Below are positions 25,901-40,900 of a stretch of 62,000 bases of DNA, piece by piece; the first letter of the stretch is position 1; the number at the start of each line of letters is the position of its first letter. The DNA lies in the NCBI RefSeq assembly GCF_932526225.1, contig NC_064036.1:10719181-10781180 (forward strand), given 5' to 3'. The notes below the pieces were generated by a model. That model made no database searches. It had not been told where the DNA came from and saw only the letters and a program-made list of their open reading frames with translations. This DNA comes from Nematostella vectensis. Its lineage: Eukaryota > Cnidaria > Anthozoa > Actiniaria > Edwardsiidae. The position numbers were made by a program, and so were the translations under genes.

Positions 25901-28900
25901 CAATTTATTGTATTTTAGAATGTACAGAAACTTGTGCAAAATGGACTCATGTACCAATTACTGCGAGTGGACTCTTTGATGTCCTAAATACCGTGTTTTT
26001 CGGTATCCTAGAATGAAGGTGTAACACGTACATACTCTGTATTACTGTGAATTCCATACACCAAACACTGGATTTACCCCCAACAGTTCTAAGTACCGGT
26101 TACCGCCTTCCGCTCCTCCTCGTCCAAAATGGTGGCCAAAAAGCGAAATCCAGGTTTTCTCGCCGAATAAAAACTCCAGTGCCTACAAGTAGGCTACTGC
26201 TCAATGTCCCAACGCAAAATACGGGTACACCCCCGAGAGTATCTATCTTTATTATATACATACTGAAAATACTCACTGAAAAAATATTCAGTAAATTTTC
26301 GTTCGTTCACTGGTCTCAGCAAATCAGAGGCGCGAACGATGTTTTTTTCATCGTGAAAAAAGTCGTTCGCGGTTCTCATTATACGAAGGTTTTTTTTCTT
26401 TACTGCACTTGAATGGCTTCAAGCCCAACGCGGGGAGACGGGTAGCTTTGCGTGTCACTTTTGTTATTGAGCTCCATTGAGCGAGAGACTGAAATTTAAC
26501 TGTGAAAATTAAATACAAAGCGTTTGAAATGGAAGACAATAGATTTGCTAATCTCAATGGCACTGTAGAGGATTATGTAGAAAGTCTTGAAAACAAGAAT
26601 ACGAAGAGAAAAACCAAGCGAAATGTTAGGCTGTTAAAACGCTAACATCACAGTCTCGTGCATGACATTAGCGAGACAGATTCATTACAATGTAAGTTTC
26701 TGTCTGTCTTCAACTGAACCGTCGAACAGCACAAAACTCGGAGCCTCTGCAGCCAAGTCTAAAAAAATGTTATGTAATAAGCTTATTATAAATTTCTCAG
26801 TATGTATAGAATAAACAAAATACAGCATGGAAAGTGCTTTTTACAGTTTTTATTCACTCGTTGTTTTGTATAAAAAAAAACTCACTCGTTCGCTGCACAA
26901 CTCGTGAATAAAAACCGTACGCGCGCACTTTCCATGAAGTATTCTCTATATACTATATATAATACGCAAAGGAATGGACTGTGCGCCACCTTTCACGGAA
27001 AAACGGCTGAGCTAGAAAACTCTGAAATCACACCATTTCCACACTCGCAAAGGCGCCATTTTCAAGATTTTACAGAAGCACAAAATAATTTATTTCCTGC
27101 ACCAAAAGGACTTATGACCTTCAGACTCTGTGTCTCAAGAAAAACACACTAAAAGTATACAGTAATAAGTCTATCTCCAAAAATATCATCGTAGAGTAGA
27201 AATCTTATTCGAGACAATTTCGGAAGATGTGTAAACAAACCTTCGAGCACGCGGAAAATAAAGTCTGAAAAAGAATTCGAATACTTGCCGTAGTTTCATT
27301 GCATAGATAGATTAATTGTAGCTAAAAACACAACCGTCTTTTTATCGTTATTTAGAAAGGAATTATTCCTACCTTCCTCCTAGATTCTTCAGCTCCATCG
27401 CGCATAAACAAAACGGTTCGCAAACAAGAAAACGGAAGAAAAGAGCTTTTATCTACAACTGCAAGACTTCAGTTCAATCAATTCAGTTCAATCCATTAAA
27501 GGACGGTGCACAACACTTTATTTTATCAAAATCGATATAAGAAGTAAGATTAAGTAAGTACTCTTGGATTTTTTTTTCATAAAAGCAAAAGGTTTGCTTA
27601 TCTCAAATAGTCTGCGGTCATTTTATGTTTTAAGACCCACATACCTTTTATGTCACATCGATTTTCATCTTTCTAGCAAAATCAATAATTATTCAAACAT
27701 ATAAAAAACACGCGTTACCAGGTTACTACCGCAGTCACTACTGGCAGATGGACAGCCTGGAGTCTGGGCGCAACATCCGGGACCTAGTGACTGGCAATAC
27801 GGACGCACGGGTGGTCGGTGGGGCGAGCGTTGTCCAGGATTCTCAGCTCGGTAACGTCATCGCGGTCAGCGGCTCAGAGCAGTACATACGAGTTGGAGAC
27901 TTTGAAAGTAGGTGACTTTGGCTATATGGTAGATGTTATTGCACCGTCTATTCTCGACACGTATAATTGTCTGTCAGTCGTTTGATTGTCATTGCCATAT
28001 TTCTATTAATCTTAAAAGAACAGAGGGCTTCAGCTTAGGGGTTTAGACCCTCAACCCCCCTTCCCCTTAAAAAATTTGTAGTGACGTTTTCTTGTATCGC
28101 CTGTCATTCTTTGTACGCATTCCTAATTTAATGTATTCCTGGCTATCTGAAGAGACTTGAAGCGCAAAAGAAGTTACTCTTAAATATATGTATTTCAGCT
28201 GTGTTAAAACACGCGATTACGCACAATTAGCTAATAAAAATGCTTGTTTCGTTGCAAATCTTATTTCATCTATTTGTTTTCGATTCTGTATACGTTTTTG
28301 AACTATTGTGGGACATCATGATTGTCGTTGCGCGACCTCATTTTTTGATTGGTCAATCACGCACATGTTTATACCCCGTCTTCTCGTGCCTTTCAGACGA
28401 CTGTGTCAGTAATCCCTCGCTCTGTCCGGACGGCCTGTCCGTTGCATTCTGGCTCAAGTTTAACAGTGGCAGGTACATTATATCGTCCGGCGGACAGTCC
28501 CAGTTCGCGGCCGGATTCGCCTTTTATTACACAAAGGAGACTAACAAATACACGTTGCTCCTGGCAACGCTTAACCGTAAATGGGAAATCATGCTGGCTT
28601 CTATACCTCAGGTAAGTGAAACCGATTTCCTTGAATCTTGAAAATAGTCCATGTAATGCACAAATTTGTCCAGACAGGAGGAGGAGGCTCACCTATCTAA
28701 AAGTTGCATAGATGATTATAAAGAAGGTTTCACAATCCTTGACGGTGTGACTAACGTACGTGGGGTCTTACCTCAGGCTTGGATTGGGCATAAGGTCATC
28801 TCCAGTTGCCTTGATTGTGTACCGAACTGTTTTATTGATGTTTAAAGAGTTTGCAATACGTGCCGAAACACACGAACTCATGTAAACAAGCTCTCATTTG

Positions 28901-31900
28901 GTCATTTCGAGTATTTAAGCTCAGGTTTTTTTGCCCGTATCCCATTCCTTTTGACATTAAATCAAGTTGCAAAGCTTTATTGGAGGTTATCTGTAGGTTC
29001 AAACATATTATTTCGTACAAAAACATGCCCCCGCAAATTTACTTATCGATTGATGATTTTGCACTTTTTTTATTATTATGCAAAATACATATTGTACAAC
29101 AGTTATGTGATCAATTGTAGCAGGTATTTCATCTTTGTGAAGGAAAAGTAACTGGAATTTGACATGCTCGACGTGTCTTTTCGAACAGTTCAATACAAAC
29201 ATTAATAAGATTATTTTTAGAATCCATATTTTATGGTGTTAGCTTCGTAGCTGAGTGGTTTTTGTCAGTAATCGGAGTCCGTAGTTTGCATAAGGCCACG
29301 GGTTCGAGTCCTCCCCACTGAATTTTTTCTTTTCTTTTTTTTTTCTTTTTAATCCTTGGGAGTCTACCGCTCATCTTTCCCTTTTTAGTATGATTATACT
29401 AAGAAATAACCTAGAGATATATGATAACATTACAGTTGTAAATACCTGCTGCAGTAGCTACATGCACATATTACGGGCCTATTTTTTAGCTACTGCGCAT
29501 GTGCGAGTAGCTACTATGTCATCACTCAGAAAAAAAAAGTAAGATTGGCGGCGGAGTTTGCTGGAAAAAATTGACCGGAGTCCGTAGATTGCGTAAGGTC
29601 ATATGTTCGAGTCGTCCCCACTTTTTTTTTTTATTAATCCTTGGGAGTCTTATACCGTTTATCATTACTTTTTATAGTAAGATTATACTAAAAAATAACC
29701 TAGAAATATATATTAACATTACAGTTGTAAATACTTTGCTGCAGTAACATGCACGTTTTACGGGCGTATTTTTCTATTTCTAACCGTTCTGACCTGCTCT
29801 TCACCTCACTCTTCTATTTATGACTGAGTTTTGTGAAGTCTCCTTCGCAAACTTTCTGATCTCTGTCACACAGTGTGCTGCTCAGGTCGTGATTGAGTTG
29901 TGTGGAAATGCTGTTTGCCAGCAGTGTCCTATTCTAGACGCTGTTCACACGTAAATCACTGTGCACATAGCTTTCTTATGCGCCGTTTTCTCTGTCAGAC
30001 TTGGTATTACGTCACGTTCACATGGAACAGCCAATCAGGGCTCAGATACTTCGAGAACGGTCGCTACTTGAACTTTGTACCCAGCAGTACTAGCGTGACT
30101 CGCATGAGTGACGCGTTCACCGTGCTGACAGTCGGCAAGCCCAACAACATCGACCAACTCGACTACTTCGGCAACCTGAGTATCAGCGACCTGATTATAT
30201 GGAACACTATGCTGACTATTGAAGAGGTCATGCACTCCTATATGATATCACGTGAGTATTAACCTGGATTTACCGGACACTTGATACTGTTGAAGAGGTC
30301 ATGCATTCCTATATGATATCACGTGATTATCTTTAACCTGGATAAACCAGACACTTGGGCCGGGGTTTGTCTCGCCGGGAACTCGCGTCCGTTAGCCATC
30401 CTCTCGTCACGTCGTGACGGAAGCCTCTAAATAGACTGATCCGGACGCTAGATTCCTAACATAACTGAGCCGGAGGCTAGATTCTTAACATAACTGAGCC
30501 GGACGCTAGATTTTTAACAGAACTGAGCCGGACGCTAGATTCTTAACAGAACTGAGCCGGACGCTAGATTCCTAACATAACTGAGCCGGACGCTAGATTC
30601 CTAACATAACTGAGCCGGACGCTAGATTCCTAAAATAACTGAGCCGGACACTAGATTCCTAACATAACTGAGCCGGACGCTAGATTCTTAACAGAACTGA
30701 GCCGGACGCTAGATTCTTAACATAACTGAGCCGGACGCTAGGTTCCTAACATAACTGAGCCGGACGCTAGATTCCTAACATAACTGAGCCGGACGCTAGA
30801 TTCTTAACAGAACTGAGCCGGACGCTAGATTCTTAACATAACTGATCAGGACGCTAGATTCTTAACATAACTGAGCCGGACGCTAGATTCTTAACATAAC
30901 TGAGCCGGACGTTAGATTCCTAACATAACTGATCCGGACGCTAGATTCCTAACATAACTAAGCCGGACGCTAGGTAATGCACTTCTATATGATATCACAT
31001 GAATGTGTTAAACCTGGATAAACCAGGTACTGTTGCAAAATTTGTTTAACACTTCGTCGCTGTTTTAGGTCACATAACCAAGGAACCTATGGCGACAGCT
31101 CCACAATATATAGGTAATTCCTAACTACGTTACAACACTGCAGATCGTGTGATTATGTAAGGATATTCTTTTCTGATACAAAATCTCAATTTACCTCCTA
31201 CACAAACCAAGCCCCTCTCTGAGAACTCAACGCGCTTTTTCCTAGATATGCTTTAAAATCCCCTTTTGTGTAGATACTTTCGCGATTGACCCGATGACCG
31301 GCGACATTCGCGCTGTCGGACTACTAGACCGAGAGACTAAACTGAATTACACACTAGACGTGAAAGCTACAGATGTTGACCCAGTCGACCCTCGGTGGAG
31401 TGCGGCCGTGGTCTATGTTGAGGTCCTGGACTCTAATGATAACGCGCCAGTTTTTAAAAAGCAGAGTTACGTGGTTGAGATGGTGGAACATTCACCTACA
31501 ACTTTCACAGTGGTTAAGGTTGGTGAAAAAGTTGTGTTTCTGATAAAGAGTTTGTGTCTAATATTAAAAGGCACTGCCGATAATGCCATTTGGGTAGATA
31601 GTGCAGGCCCGTATCCAGGAGAGGGGGGGGGGGGATTCGCACCCCCCACAACGGCCGAAAGTCCACTTTCGGTTCACAATAAACGTGCTATTTTTAGACA
31701 AAACTATTAAGCATATATAATAAAGAGGCATTCTAGATCATTCTGGTACATCATAAATCAGAGTCATAAGTCAGACTTTTTTGTTGCCAAATCCGATATA
31801 AACGTCCCGTGGATATACTGCGATGATCCACTTTTCCGGGTTCCCCTCCCCCCTCCCAATAACAATTCTGGGTACGGGCCTGTAATGTGACAAGTTTATT

Positions 31901-34900
31901 TAGAGAATACAAGGAATATCAAAAGATATGCACCCTTAAGATATGCAAGCCTCAAGTCCAAGGCTTTTTACATTGTTATGCAATTCGGGTTCAGGATTCC
32001 TGTGTTTTCCACGTTCAACACCACAAAAAGCCAAGCGCTGGCCAAGTGCAAGGCCGGGAAATAGGCTGGTCTCGTAAGCTAAAAAATACACTGTACGCCT
32101 ATCCTCCCAGATAATAGAAATTTGAGCCTGTATTTATATTTTCCTCGAAGGTCGAAGCTACAGATAGGGATGTCGGTTCCAATGGGCGCATTTCGTACAG
32201 TATTGTCAGCGGTAACGTAGACGGAGCATTTGTGATTGACAGTTCGAGTGGCGTCATCAAACCTGCACAGGACATCGACAGGGAAAAAATCCAGCGGTAT
32301 CTGCTCGGAGTACAGGCCCAAGATGGTAACTGCAAGGAATGCATACAAAAATTCTCGGGCCAGAAAAGTTGATGCTATCTAGTAAAACTTAGAGCCCTAT
32401 TCGGCGTAATTGCAGTATGAATAAAAACAAAGTTTAAAGGTCTACGAAACAAAAAAATGAATAAAAGAGATTGAAACAAAAGAAAACGTTTTCGTGCCCG
32501 AGAATTTTTGGATGTTTTGGTGAGCTGCAAACGGCAAGATTTTCGCCTACCAAGTGAGGGACAATAAGAAATAATAAATGATGAAAAAAGATGACATAAT
32601 TTCGGTTTCTCATTCCTCTATTAGTATTGATTATTGTTATTTTATTTGCGCATGTGTGTATTGCATTTACATGATTTACATTTAAAAAAACCTTTACCCA
32701 ATGGAGTTTGTGTCTTCTACCCACTGGCCTCAAAAGTTTACTTGATACGTTTGTTTTTAGGCGGTAGTCCAACTTTACAGGCCACGGTACAGGTGACCAT
32801 CAACATCCAAGACGTGAACGACAACACTCCGGTACTCACATCTAGCACCTACACCGCAAGTGTACCGGAGAACCAGCCACCCGGACAGAGTGTGCTTAAG
32901 GTAGGGATATAGAATCAGCCACCCGGACAGAGTGTGCTTAAGGTAGGGATATAGAATCAGCCACCCGGACAGAGTGCGCTTAAGGTAGGGATATAGAACC
33001 AGCCACCCGGACAGAGTGTGCTTAAGTGCTTAAGGTAGGGATATAGAACCAGCCACCCGGACAGAGCGTGCTTAAGGTAGGGATATAGAACCAGCCACCC
33101 GGACAGAGTGTGCTTAAGGTAGGGATATAGAACCAGCCACCCGGACAGAGTGTGCTTAAGTGCTTAAGGTAGGGATATAGAACCAGCCACCCGGACAGAG
33201 CGTGCTTAAGGTAGGGATATAGAACCAGCCACCCGGACAGAGTGTGCTTAAGGTAGGGATATAGAACCAGCCACCCGGACAGAGTGTGCTTAAGTGCTTA
33301 AGGTAGGGATATAGAACCAGCCACCCGGACAGAGCGTGCTTAAGGTAGGGATATAGAACCAGCCACCCGGACAGAGCGTGCTTAAGGTAGGGATATAGAA
33401 CCAGCCACCCGGACAGAGCGTGCTTAAGGTAGGGATATGGAACCAGCCACCCGGACATAGCGTGCTTAAGGTAGGGATATGGAACCAGCCACCCGGACAG
33501 AGCGTGCTTAAGGTAGGGGTATAGAACCAGCCACCCGGACAGTGCGTGCTCAAGGTAGGGATATAGAACCAGCCACCCGGACAGAGCGTGCTTAAGGTAG
33601 GGATATAGAACCAGCCATCCGGACAGAGCGTGCTTAAGGTAGGGATATAGAACCAGCCATCCGGACAGAGCGTGCTTAAGGTAGGGATATAGAACCAGCC
33701 ACCCGGACAGAGTGTGCTTAAGGTAGGTATATAGAACCATAATTTAAGCAGTGAGAAAACATCAGTTTAGAAACGGATCTTATTGTAAAACAGTCATTAG
33801 CATGGTTTGTGTGTAATATGATAGAACTTTGAACTATAGACCTTTATTGAGCATGTCTTCTATTTATTTTAGATTTCTGTGTTTGACCCTGATCACGCCG
33901 GGAATGGCCAGGTCGCCTTCACCGTCAACAATAACAAATTTACGGTCAACGATACCAGCGGCGTGCTGTACACCACGCATGTGCTAGACAGGGAAACGAA
34001 GGCATCTTATCAACTTACAATCACTGCCACGGACAAAGGTAGTCCGGCTCGGGTAAGTCGGGTTGCATTATGATGCATATAGATCCTTAATGCGCGCTAC
34101 ACTTTTGTATCTGTAGCTGGAAAAACTAGAAAAATTATGACACCCCTGTACACGAAAATAAAAGTTTACAATATTTTTATATTTGCAATTTCATTTTATT
34201 GATCAATGAATGTGGGGTAAATTGCAAATTATTAAATGTCCAATTATTAGAAGGTATATAGTGACTCTAAAAACTATAAGGTTTTTAGAGTCACTATGGT
34301 GTCTACATTTTGGTAGTGTAGTTCAATGGGTTCTGATTTCTTATAATTTTTTCTTAGTCTTCTTCGGTCAACGTTCGCGTCAACGTGATCGATGAAAACG
34401 ACAATATTCCTCAATTTAGCCAAGCGCTGTACACCGCAGGGATCGTAGAAAACATGACCGTGGGCTCACATGTCATTAAAGTTTCGGCCGTTGATCCAGA
34501 TGAGGGGAGCAATGGCGACATTCTTTACTCCCTCCAGACAGACTATGACATATTCGCCATCAATCAGACATCAGGTATATAACATTACGACGCGCGCTAC
34601 CGTGACCACCTTGGCAGTTTTGTAAAGTAAACCAATAAGGATGCGAGAAACGTATCTGATTTGACGTGAACTCCACTAGCCAACAAGCGTGACAACAAAA
34701 CTCTTCAGTTTACATAAGAGCATAACGGAATCCTCCTACTCCACTGTTTCATTTGAAACAGTGATTCACGCATGTTGGTTGGTTTTTTTTTTTAAACTGG
34801 TATTGGTGACCAGGTCACACTGAAAGGAATATATGGCACAAACTATAGGAAACGTCGGGACAGAATAAATAAAGTCATATCCTCATGTCCAGGTGATAGA

Positions 34901-37900
34901 TCAAATTCATTTCCGTTCTTCCACCCACCGACTTAAAAATTTTTTTTTGTCTTTTCTGGCCTCAAAAGATCACGCATTTTTCTTAGTTGTAAATGCCAAA
35001 GGAAACTTGTCGCCAAGACATCATTGCCACCATTTTTAATGCCAACTCCGTTGTAGGGTATGATTATAATCGTCTTCATCATCATCTCCGTATCGTATAA
35101 TGTAGGTGTTATTCGCGTTGTGGCGTTAGTTGACCGCGCGTATCGTTTTATGTAGGTGTTATTCGCTTTGTGACGTTAGTTGACCGCGCGTATCGTATAA
35201 TGTAGGTGTTATTCGCGTTGTGACGTTAGTTGACCGCGCGTATCGTATAATGTAGGTGTTATTCGTGTTGTGGCGTTAGTTGACCGCGCGTATCGTTTTA
35301 TGTAGGGGTTATTCGCTTTGTGACGTTAGTTGACCGCGTGTATCGTATAATGTAGGTGTTATTCGCGTTGTGGCGTTAGCTGACCGCTCGTATCGTATAA
35401 TGTAGGTGTTATTCGCGTTGTGGCGTTAGTCGACCGCGAGGCGCATCCCGCGGGATACTCGTTACTAGTCGTCGCACGGGATCATGGTTATCCGACACCC
35501 AACGCGGCTACAGCTCGCGTCAACATCACCATTTCGGACATCAATGACAACGCTCCAAGGTTCCTTAAGTTTACGTATTCGGGCTCTGTCCGAGAGGACC
35601 GCACAGTAGGCACTGAGGTGGTCCAGGTGCAAGCAACGGATGACGATGACGGGTTGGCGGGAGAAATAGTCTTTGCCATCACAGGTTCGTTAAAAGTTCT
35701 TTTGCTTTCTTTTGCGCTTTATTTTGGACGTGAAAATGTTTATATGGACGACGATTGTTATGTTATTAAAATCTTTTCATTCAAAAGTATTATTTAACCA
35801 AGAACGCCATTTGGGGCGTGTCAAGGTTTATTTCCAAATTTCACGCTTGTGAAACTTAAGAAGGTAATTGTCTTACATAATGGTAATTGTCAATGGACAA
35901 TGGCAATTGTCTACATATTGAACTCATTTCTATATCCTTTTTTTGTCATTGTTTAAGGCGGCGACCCCGAAGGATTGTTCTCCATTCTGAACACTTCCGG
36001 CAAGATCACAGTCGCACGATCGCTTGACAGGGAAATGAAAGCCACCTACGAGCTCACCGTCACTGCAACAGACAGAGCAGGTACAGCATACATTGTCAAA
36101 GCTCGTGATGACTAACGTATCCAAGTAATCTTGTAACTTTTCTATTCAGGGGACCCCAAATCAACTAGTGTTGAAGTGGACATCACCATCACAGATGCTA
36201 ATGACAACAAACCCGTATTCACCAACATTCCCGCCACTATCTTACTCAGCGAGTCGACGATCCCAGGCACGCCTGTCATCACAGTAGTAGCCACTGACCA
36301 AGATATTGGAGTCAACGGTCAGGTGCGTTACGTAGGGGACTCTCCCAAAGGGAAGTTTGCTGTGAACGCTATCACGGGAGTGGTGAGCACTGTTGGTGAA
36401 CTGGACTACGAGGATGTACAGCGGTGAGTATGCTTTTTGAGTTAGCCTTTGTTTTTTTACAAAATGACCATCCAAAAACATAGTTTCATCTTTGGCGTAC
36501 CAAATACAAGAAAAGTCGATGCAAATGGATTTGTTTTCTACTAACTCTATATTATGTTGTTATATATTTTTTTTCAATCCAAGACGAACCCTTCGCACTT
36601 TAAGTTTTGTATTGAAGGTGTTGTAATTGCATACTCCATATGCTGCTGGCCCAAACAACCAATCAAAAATTGTAAAAGGGTCAATCAGCAGTGCAAAGTC
36701 GCATGTGCAGCATAGCCATGATACTTTATGTATGTTCTCGTGAGCGTGTCAGACATGCAGTGCTCATGCATTGAACTAGCCTTGCTTGAGGTATTTTAAA
36801 AGAAAAAGAAACAATAAAGAATCATAAAGAAACAATTAGAAATGCGTAAATCATCTCGATTATCATCGTTTGTAGCTACACTGTGTACATTGTGGCAATC
36901 GATCAAGGAGAGCCTCAGCTAAACAGCACTACATTACATCTCAACATCTCCCTCGTGGATGCCAACGACAACAATCCTACCTTCACCAAAGCTGCCTACA
37001 CCGCGCATGTCTCAGAAGAAGCCACCGCTGGTACCAACGTCATTATGGTCAACGCGACCGAGAGGGACTCGGGCAAGGACTCTAAGATCACCTATAACAT
37101 CTCTGCAGGGGACCCACTAGATCACTTTGCTATCAACCATTTGACAGTAAGGAAGACTTGTACACTAGTAAAGTCAATTAAATGCTGAAAGTTGCAGCAA
37201 TTTATCAAATTAAGACTCAAACATGCTTACAACGGCTGTAAGATATTGATAACATAACACACAGAAATACAACTTTCTGTCTTGATACGAGCTACGCAAT
37301 GCACAGCCTCAGGAATGCGCCAAAGTTGTTGGAATATGGTTCACGCAATAAACACATGTAGAAATATAGAAAGGCATCACAGCCTAACCATTGTTTACAG
37401 TTATGTTACAGAACTAGAATGATGCAAGTAACCTATCTGATGTAGGGTTCACACAGCTTTTACCTTTAGAGATTGCAAAAAAAAGGTCATAACACACAAA
37501 TAAGTCTAAAGACAGGCAAATTCTTTTTTATGTTTTTTTTTTTTTTTTTTGCTTACCGGTCTTAAAAATATTTTTATCGACATGGAGGCTTTTTACATTA
37601 TTCCTTTACTATCTCGTTAGCCTAAATCCTGTACGTATTGCTTGGTGTTTCAGGGTCAGATTAGCGTCCGGAAGGCCCTCGATCGAGAGACAACCTCCCT
37701 CTACACTCTACTGGTATCAGCAAGGGACGGCGGAACCCCGCCTAGATTCGGGCAAGCCACGGTACTTATTCACTAGTTTATTCTTGGACAATTAATTGGT
37801 GATCAATGGATGAGCTGCGGTACTCATTTATTAGTCTTTGAAAGTTTATTTGTGTTTGTCTGAAGATTACCCTGGTCCCAGAGCCTCAAGCGTCTCTCTA

Positions 37901-40900
37901 TTTAGTGGCCAGCGAGGTACACACGAGGCTCTGGAACCAGGGTATCTAAAGATAAGCTTCTCAACATAAATTATTACGATGTAACTGGTTTACCTATGTT
38001 GTAACCTAGGTAACAATCCATGTGGATGACGTAAATGACAGGGCACCAGTGTTTAGATTTCACAATTATCAAAAGGAGATCCCAGAAGACACTGCGGTTG
38101 GGACTTCTATCCTTACAGTAGAGGCCATAGATGAGGACACACCGTCAAACACAAAGGTAGTCCACCGTTGTAGAAGGCAGCAACCAAAAACAGGGAGACA
38201 AAAAAAAACATTATTGGACGGGTAACCCAAAATCAACACCTTTTTAAACTATAGATGTAACCCACATCAATAGAACAAAGCATAAAAGCACAAACAACCC
38301 AAAGTTAGCCATCTACATAAGATAAATCTAAACCGCATCAATAGAGATCAACAAACGCATAAAAGCACAGGTAACTCAAGGTCGACATACGTGAAATAAC
38401 ACAGGTAATCCTCAGGGATAGGAGTAGCAACACAGATGCAACCAATGACAATACCCGTGAAAATGCATAGACAGGAAACTTGCACACACAGGCAACCCAT
38501 CTATAGAAATCATACGCAGGTAATCCATTGCCCTTTAAGGACACCTAAAACATAAGATAACCAATAGCAAAAATACAATTCATCCACAATGATATTCCAC
38601 AAGTTTTGATAATTTAGTAATGCGAAGGATTCTGGTTAATCTTTTTGGATTTGTTCCAGCTTACCTACAGCATTCTAAGCGGGAATGAGGACGGCAATCT
38701 TCAGATCTCCTCTGCCTTGTCCGACAGCAAGTACATGGGCATCATTAAAGTCGCCAAACCACTAGACCGGGAATCTTCACCGCTCTATTCGCTCAATGTA
38801 AGTGAACATATGCACCTGTTATAAAGGAAAGGCTGTATTGTAACGTTCACATTAAAGATATGAGATGTTTTTAAAGGTCAGATGTGGTCAGTGTTTGCAG
38901 AATAAACTTGTGAATATGATTCAGAAGTTACTCTAGAATATTCTTACAGGCTTAATTTGAAAATGAAGTCATTTAAGGTTTTGAGACTACATAGCCGTAG
39001 CAGGCCTCGAATTATTGGGGGGGGGGGCACGATACAGAAACACTAATAAAACAATAGGGGCACAGCCACGCCCCTACAGGTCATTTCCTTATAATTTTTG
39101 AAAATATTGGGGGGGGGGACGTGCCCCCAGTGCCCCAACCCCTGCTACGGCCCTGGACTGTTATCATAAACTCCACCTATATGCGTAATAATCATATGCA
39201 TGCCAATGACTTAGCTAATTTGTGCATCTTTATTATCAGATTTCGGTTTCTGATGGAGTCCACGAGGGATACACTGTCGCTCAGATATTGCTCCGAGATG
39301 TGAACGACTGTGACCCAGAGTTCAACTATTCCCTTCTCTACAGTGCGCATGTCAGCGAGGTAAGAGATGGATGGAAGAGGAAATAGCCTGCTATCAACTG
39401 GCTAGCCCATTCGAAAAATGAATGGTTGTCTTCTTGGTTTTAAAATTAACTGATAAATAATTTGGCAACCTAGCTCTCTTTGGAAGCGTCAATCAATTCT
39501 GATTTCACCTGTGCCACTTCCCAATAACTAGGACCGCCAGCTTTTAAGTTGTAACCTTAACTGCAGTTGGTTATTGTTTTTAACGCATATTATTTTTTTC
39601 AGAATTCGCTTGGTGGTCAATTAGTGCTCAAAGTGACGGCAACTGACAGGGATCTGGGTACAAATGCGCAACTCACCTATTCAATGGCAGGTAAGATTTT
39701 GCATAGGTGACTGGGTACTGATTCATGACCACATCATGTTGGCATTACTGAGTTCAATTTCCTGTGGTAAAACAGAAGATCGTCACCTAATCTCCTAATC
39801 TCAAAATTATGATTCACATCATGCACTAGCCTTTCCATTATAAGATTGAGAGAGTTAAGTAGAAAACTCTTTCACAAAAGTTTCCCTACCCGGTCATTAC
39901 ACTATTGACCACAAATAGTCTGAGGATGACTCGGGTTGGTCATATTTAGGGGTTTAGTAGGATAAATAGACCCGACTCCTTTGTCTACGATTTTTTTATT
40001 CTTTTGTGAAATAAGAAATAATCACTTTACTTCCTTTTGTCGCCAATGTTCACCTGGTGCCTTACCTTTATCATCAGGTGACGATAATCGGTTTACCATC
40101 GGGCCGTCATCGGGTGAGATTCGTACCAGTTCTCTTCGCCTCGACAGAGAAGCTAAACCTGTCTACGTATTACACGTGACAGCCACTGACAGTGGAGGAA
40201 GACGGGTAACTATAGCAATAGAGGAGTTGCACTAAGAGATCCCGTGACCTATCTTGGTGGCATGTTCAAGCCAAATTAAACAATTAACAATTAAATAAAC
40301 ACGCTAGAGAATGTCGAAAAAAAAATCTTTAAAAAGCCTTCTGGGTGTCCATTATATAGATGTTCCATTCTTGTTGTTTCTTCTTCGTGATAGTTCACCA
40401 ATGCTTTGGCAATGCCGCCTTCATCTGGAATAACGGATTGATGGATAATTAGTTAGTAGTGTGTGTCCCAAGCTGGTGAATGTTTTATTGTTTTTACCCC
40501 GGAATAGCCCAATGTGATCTCGTTGAACATGCTTGCATAGTAACTAGTAACCAATTTTTGAGAAAGAAGAACCTTTTTCCTTAGTGGGAGGGTATCCAGT
40601 CACTTCGTCCACAAACCGTGTCGTCCACAACCAACTCGTCCACAAATTGAGTCAACTCGTCCACAAGTAGAGTCAACTCGTCCACAAAAATAGAGTCAAC
40701 TCGTCCACACATAGTTTTCACAAAAAAAGTAGCCTCGTGGCATAAGTGTTTAATATAAAAACGTTTAATTGTGGAAAAGAGAGTGGGAGTGATAGTGGGA
40801 ATTCTAAATTTCACCGAACAGCGCTAAAGCGGCCCCGAATGCGCTCTAAATCGGTTAAACGTGTAAATACTAGACAACTACAAGTACTACATCAAGTTGG

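Noticed and set aside
29245-29320. Functional tRNA gene
   Set aside because: A and B boxes are present, but the T-arm and acceptor stem do not pair, and a related truncated copy lies 330 bp away, so a SINE-like origin fits better.
30435-30975. CRISPR-like array
   Set aside because: The 30-bp units are contiguous without unique spacers, and the context is a eukaryotic intron.
33156-33740. Minus-strand ORF of repeated [14 protein letters not shown]-type units
   Set aside because: It is the antisense of the 42-bp donor-side minisatellite. Its open frame follows from the repeat period (multiple of three), and no other gene signal is present.
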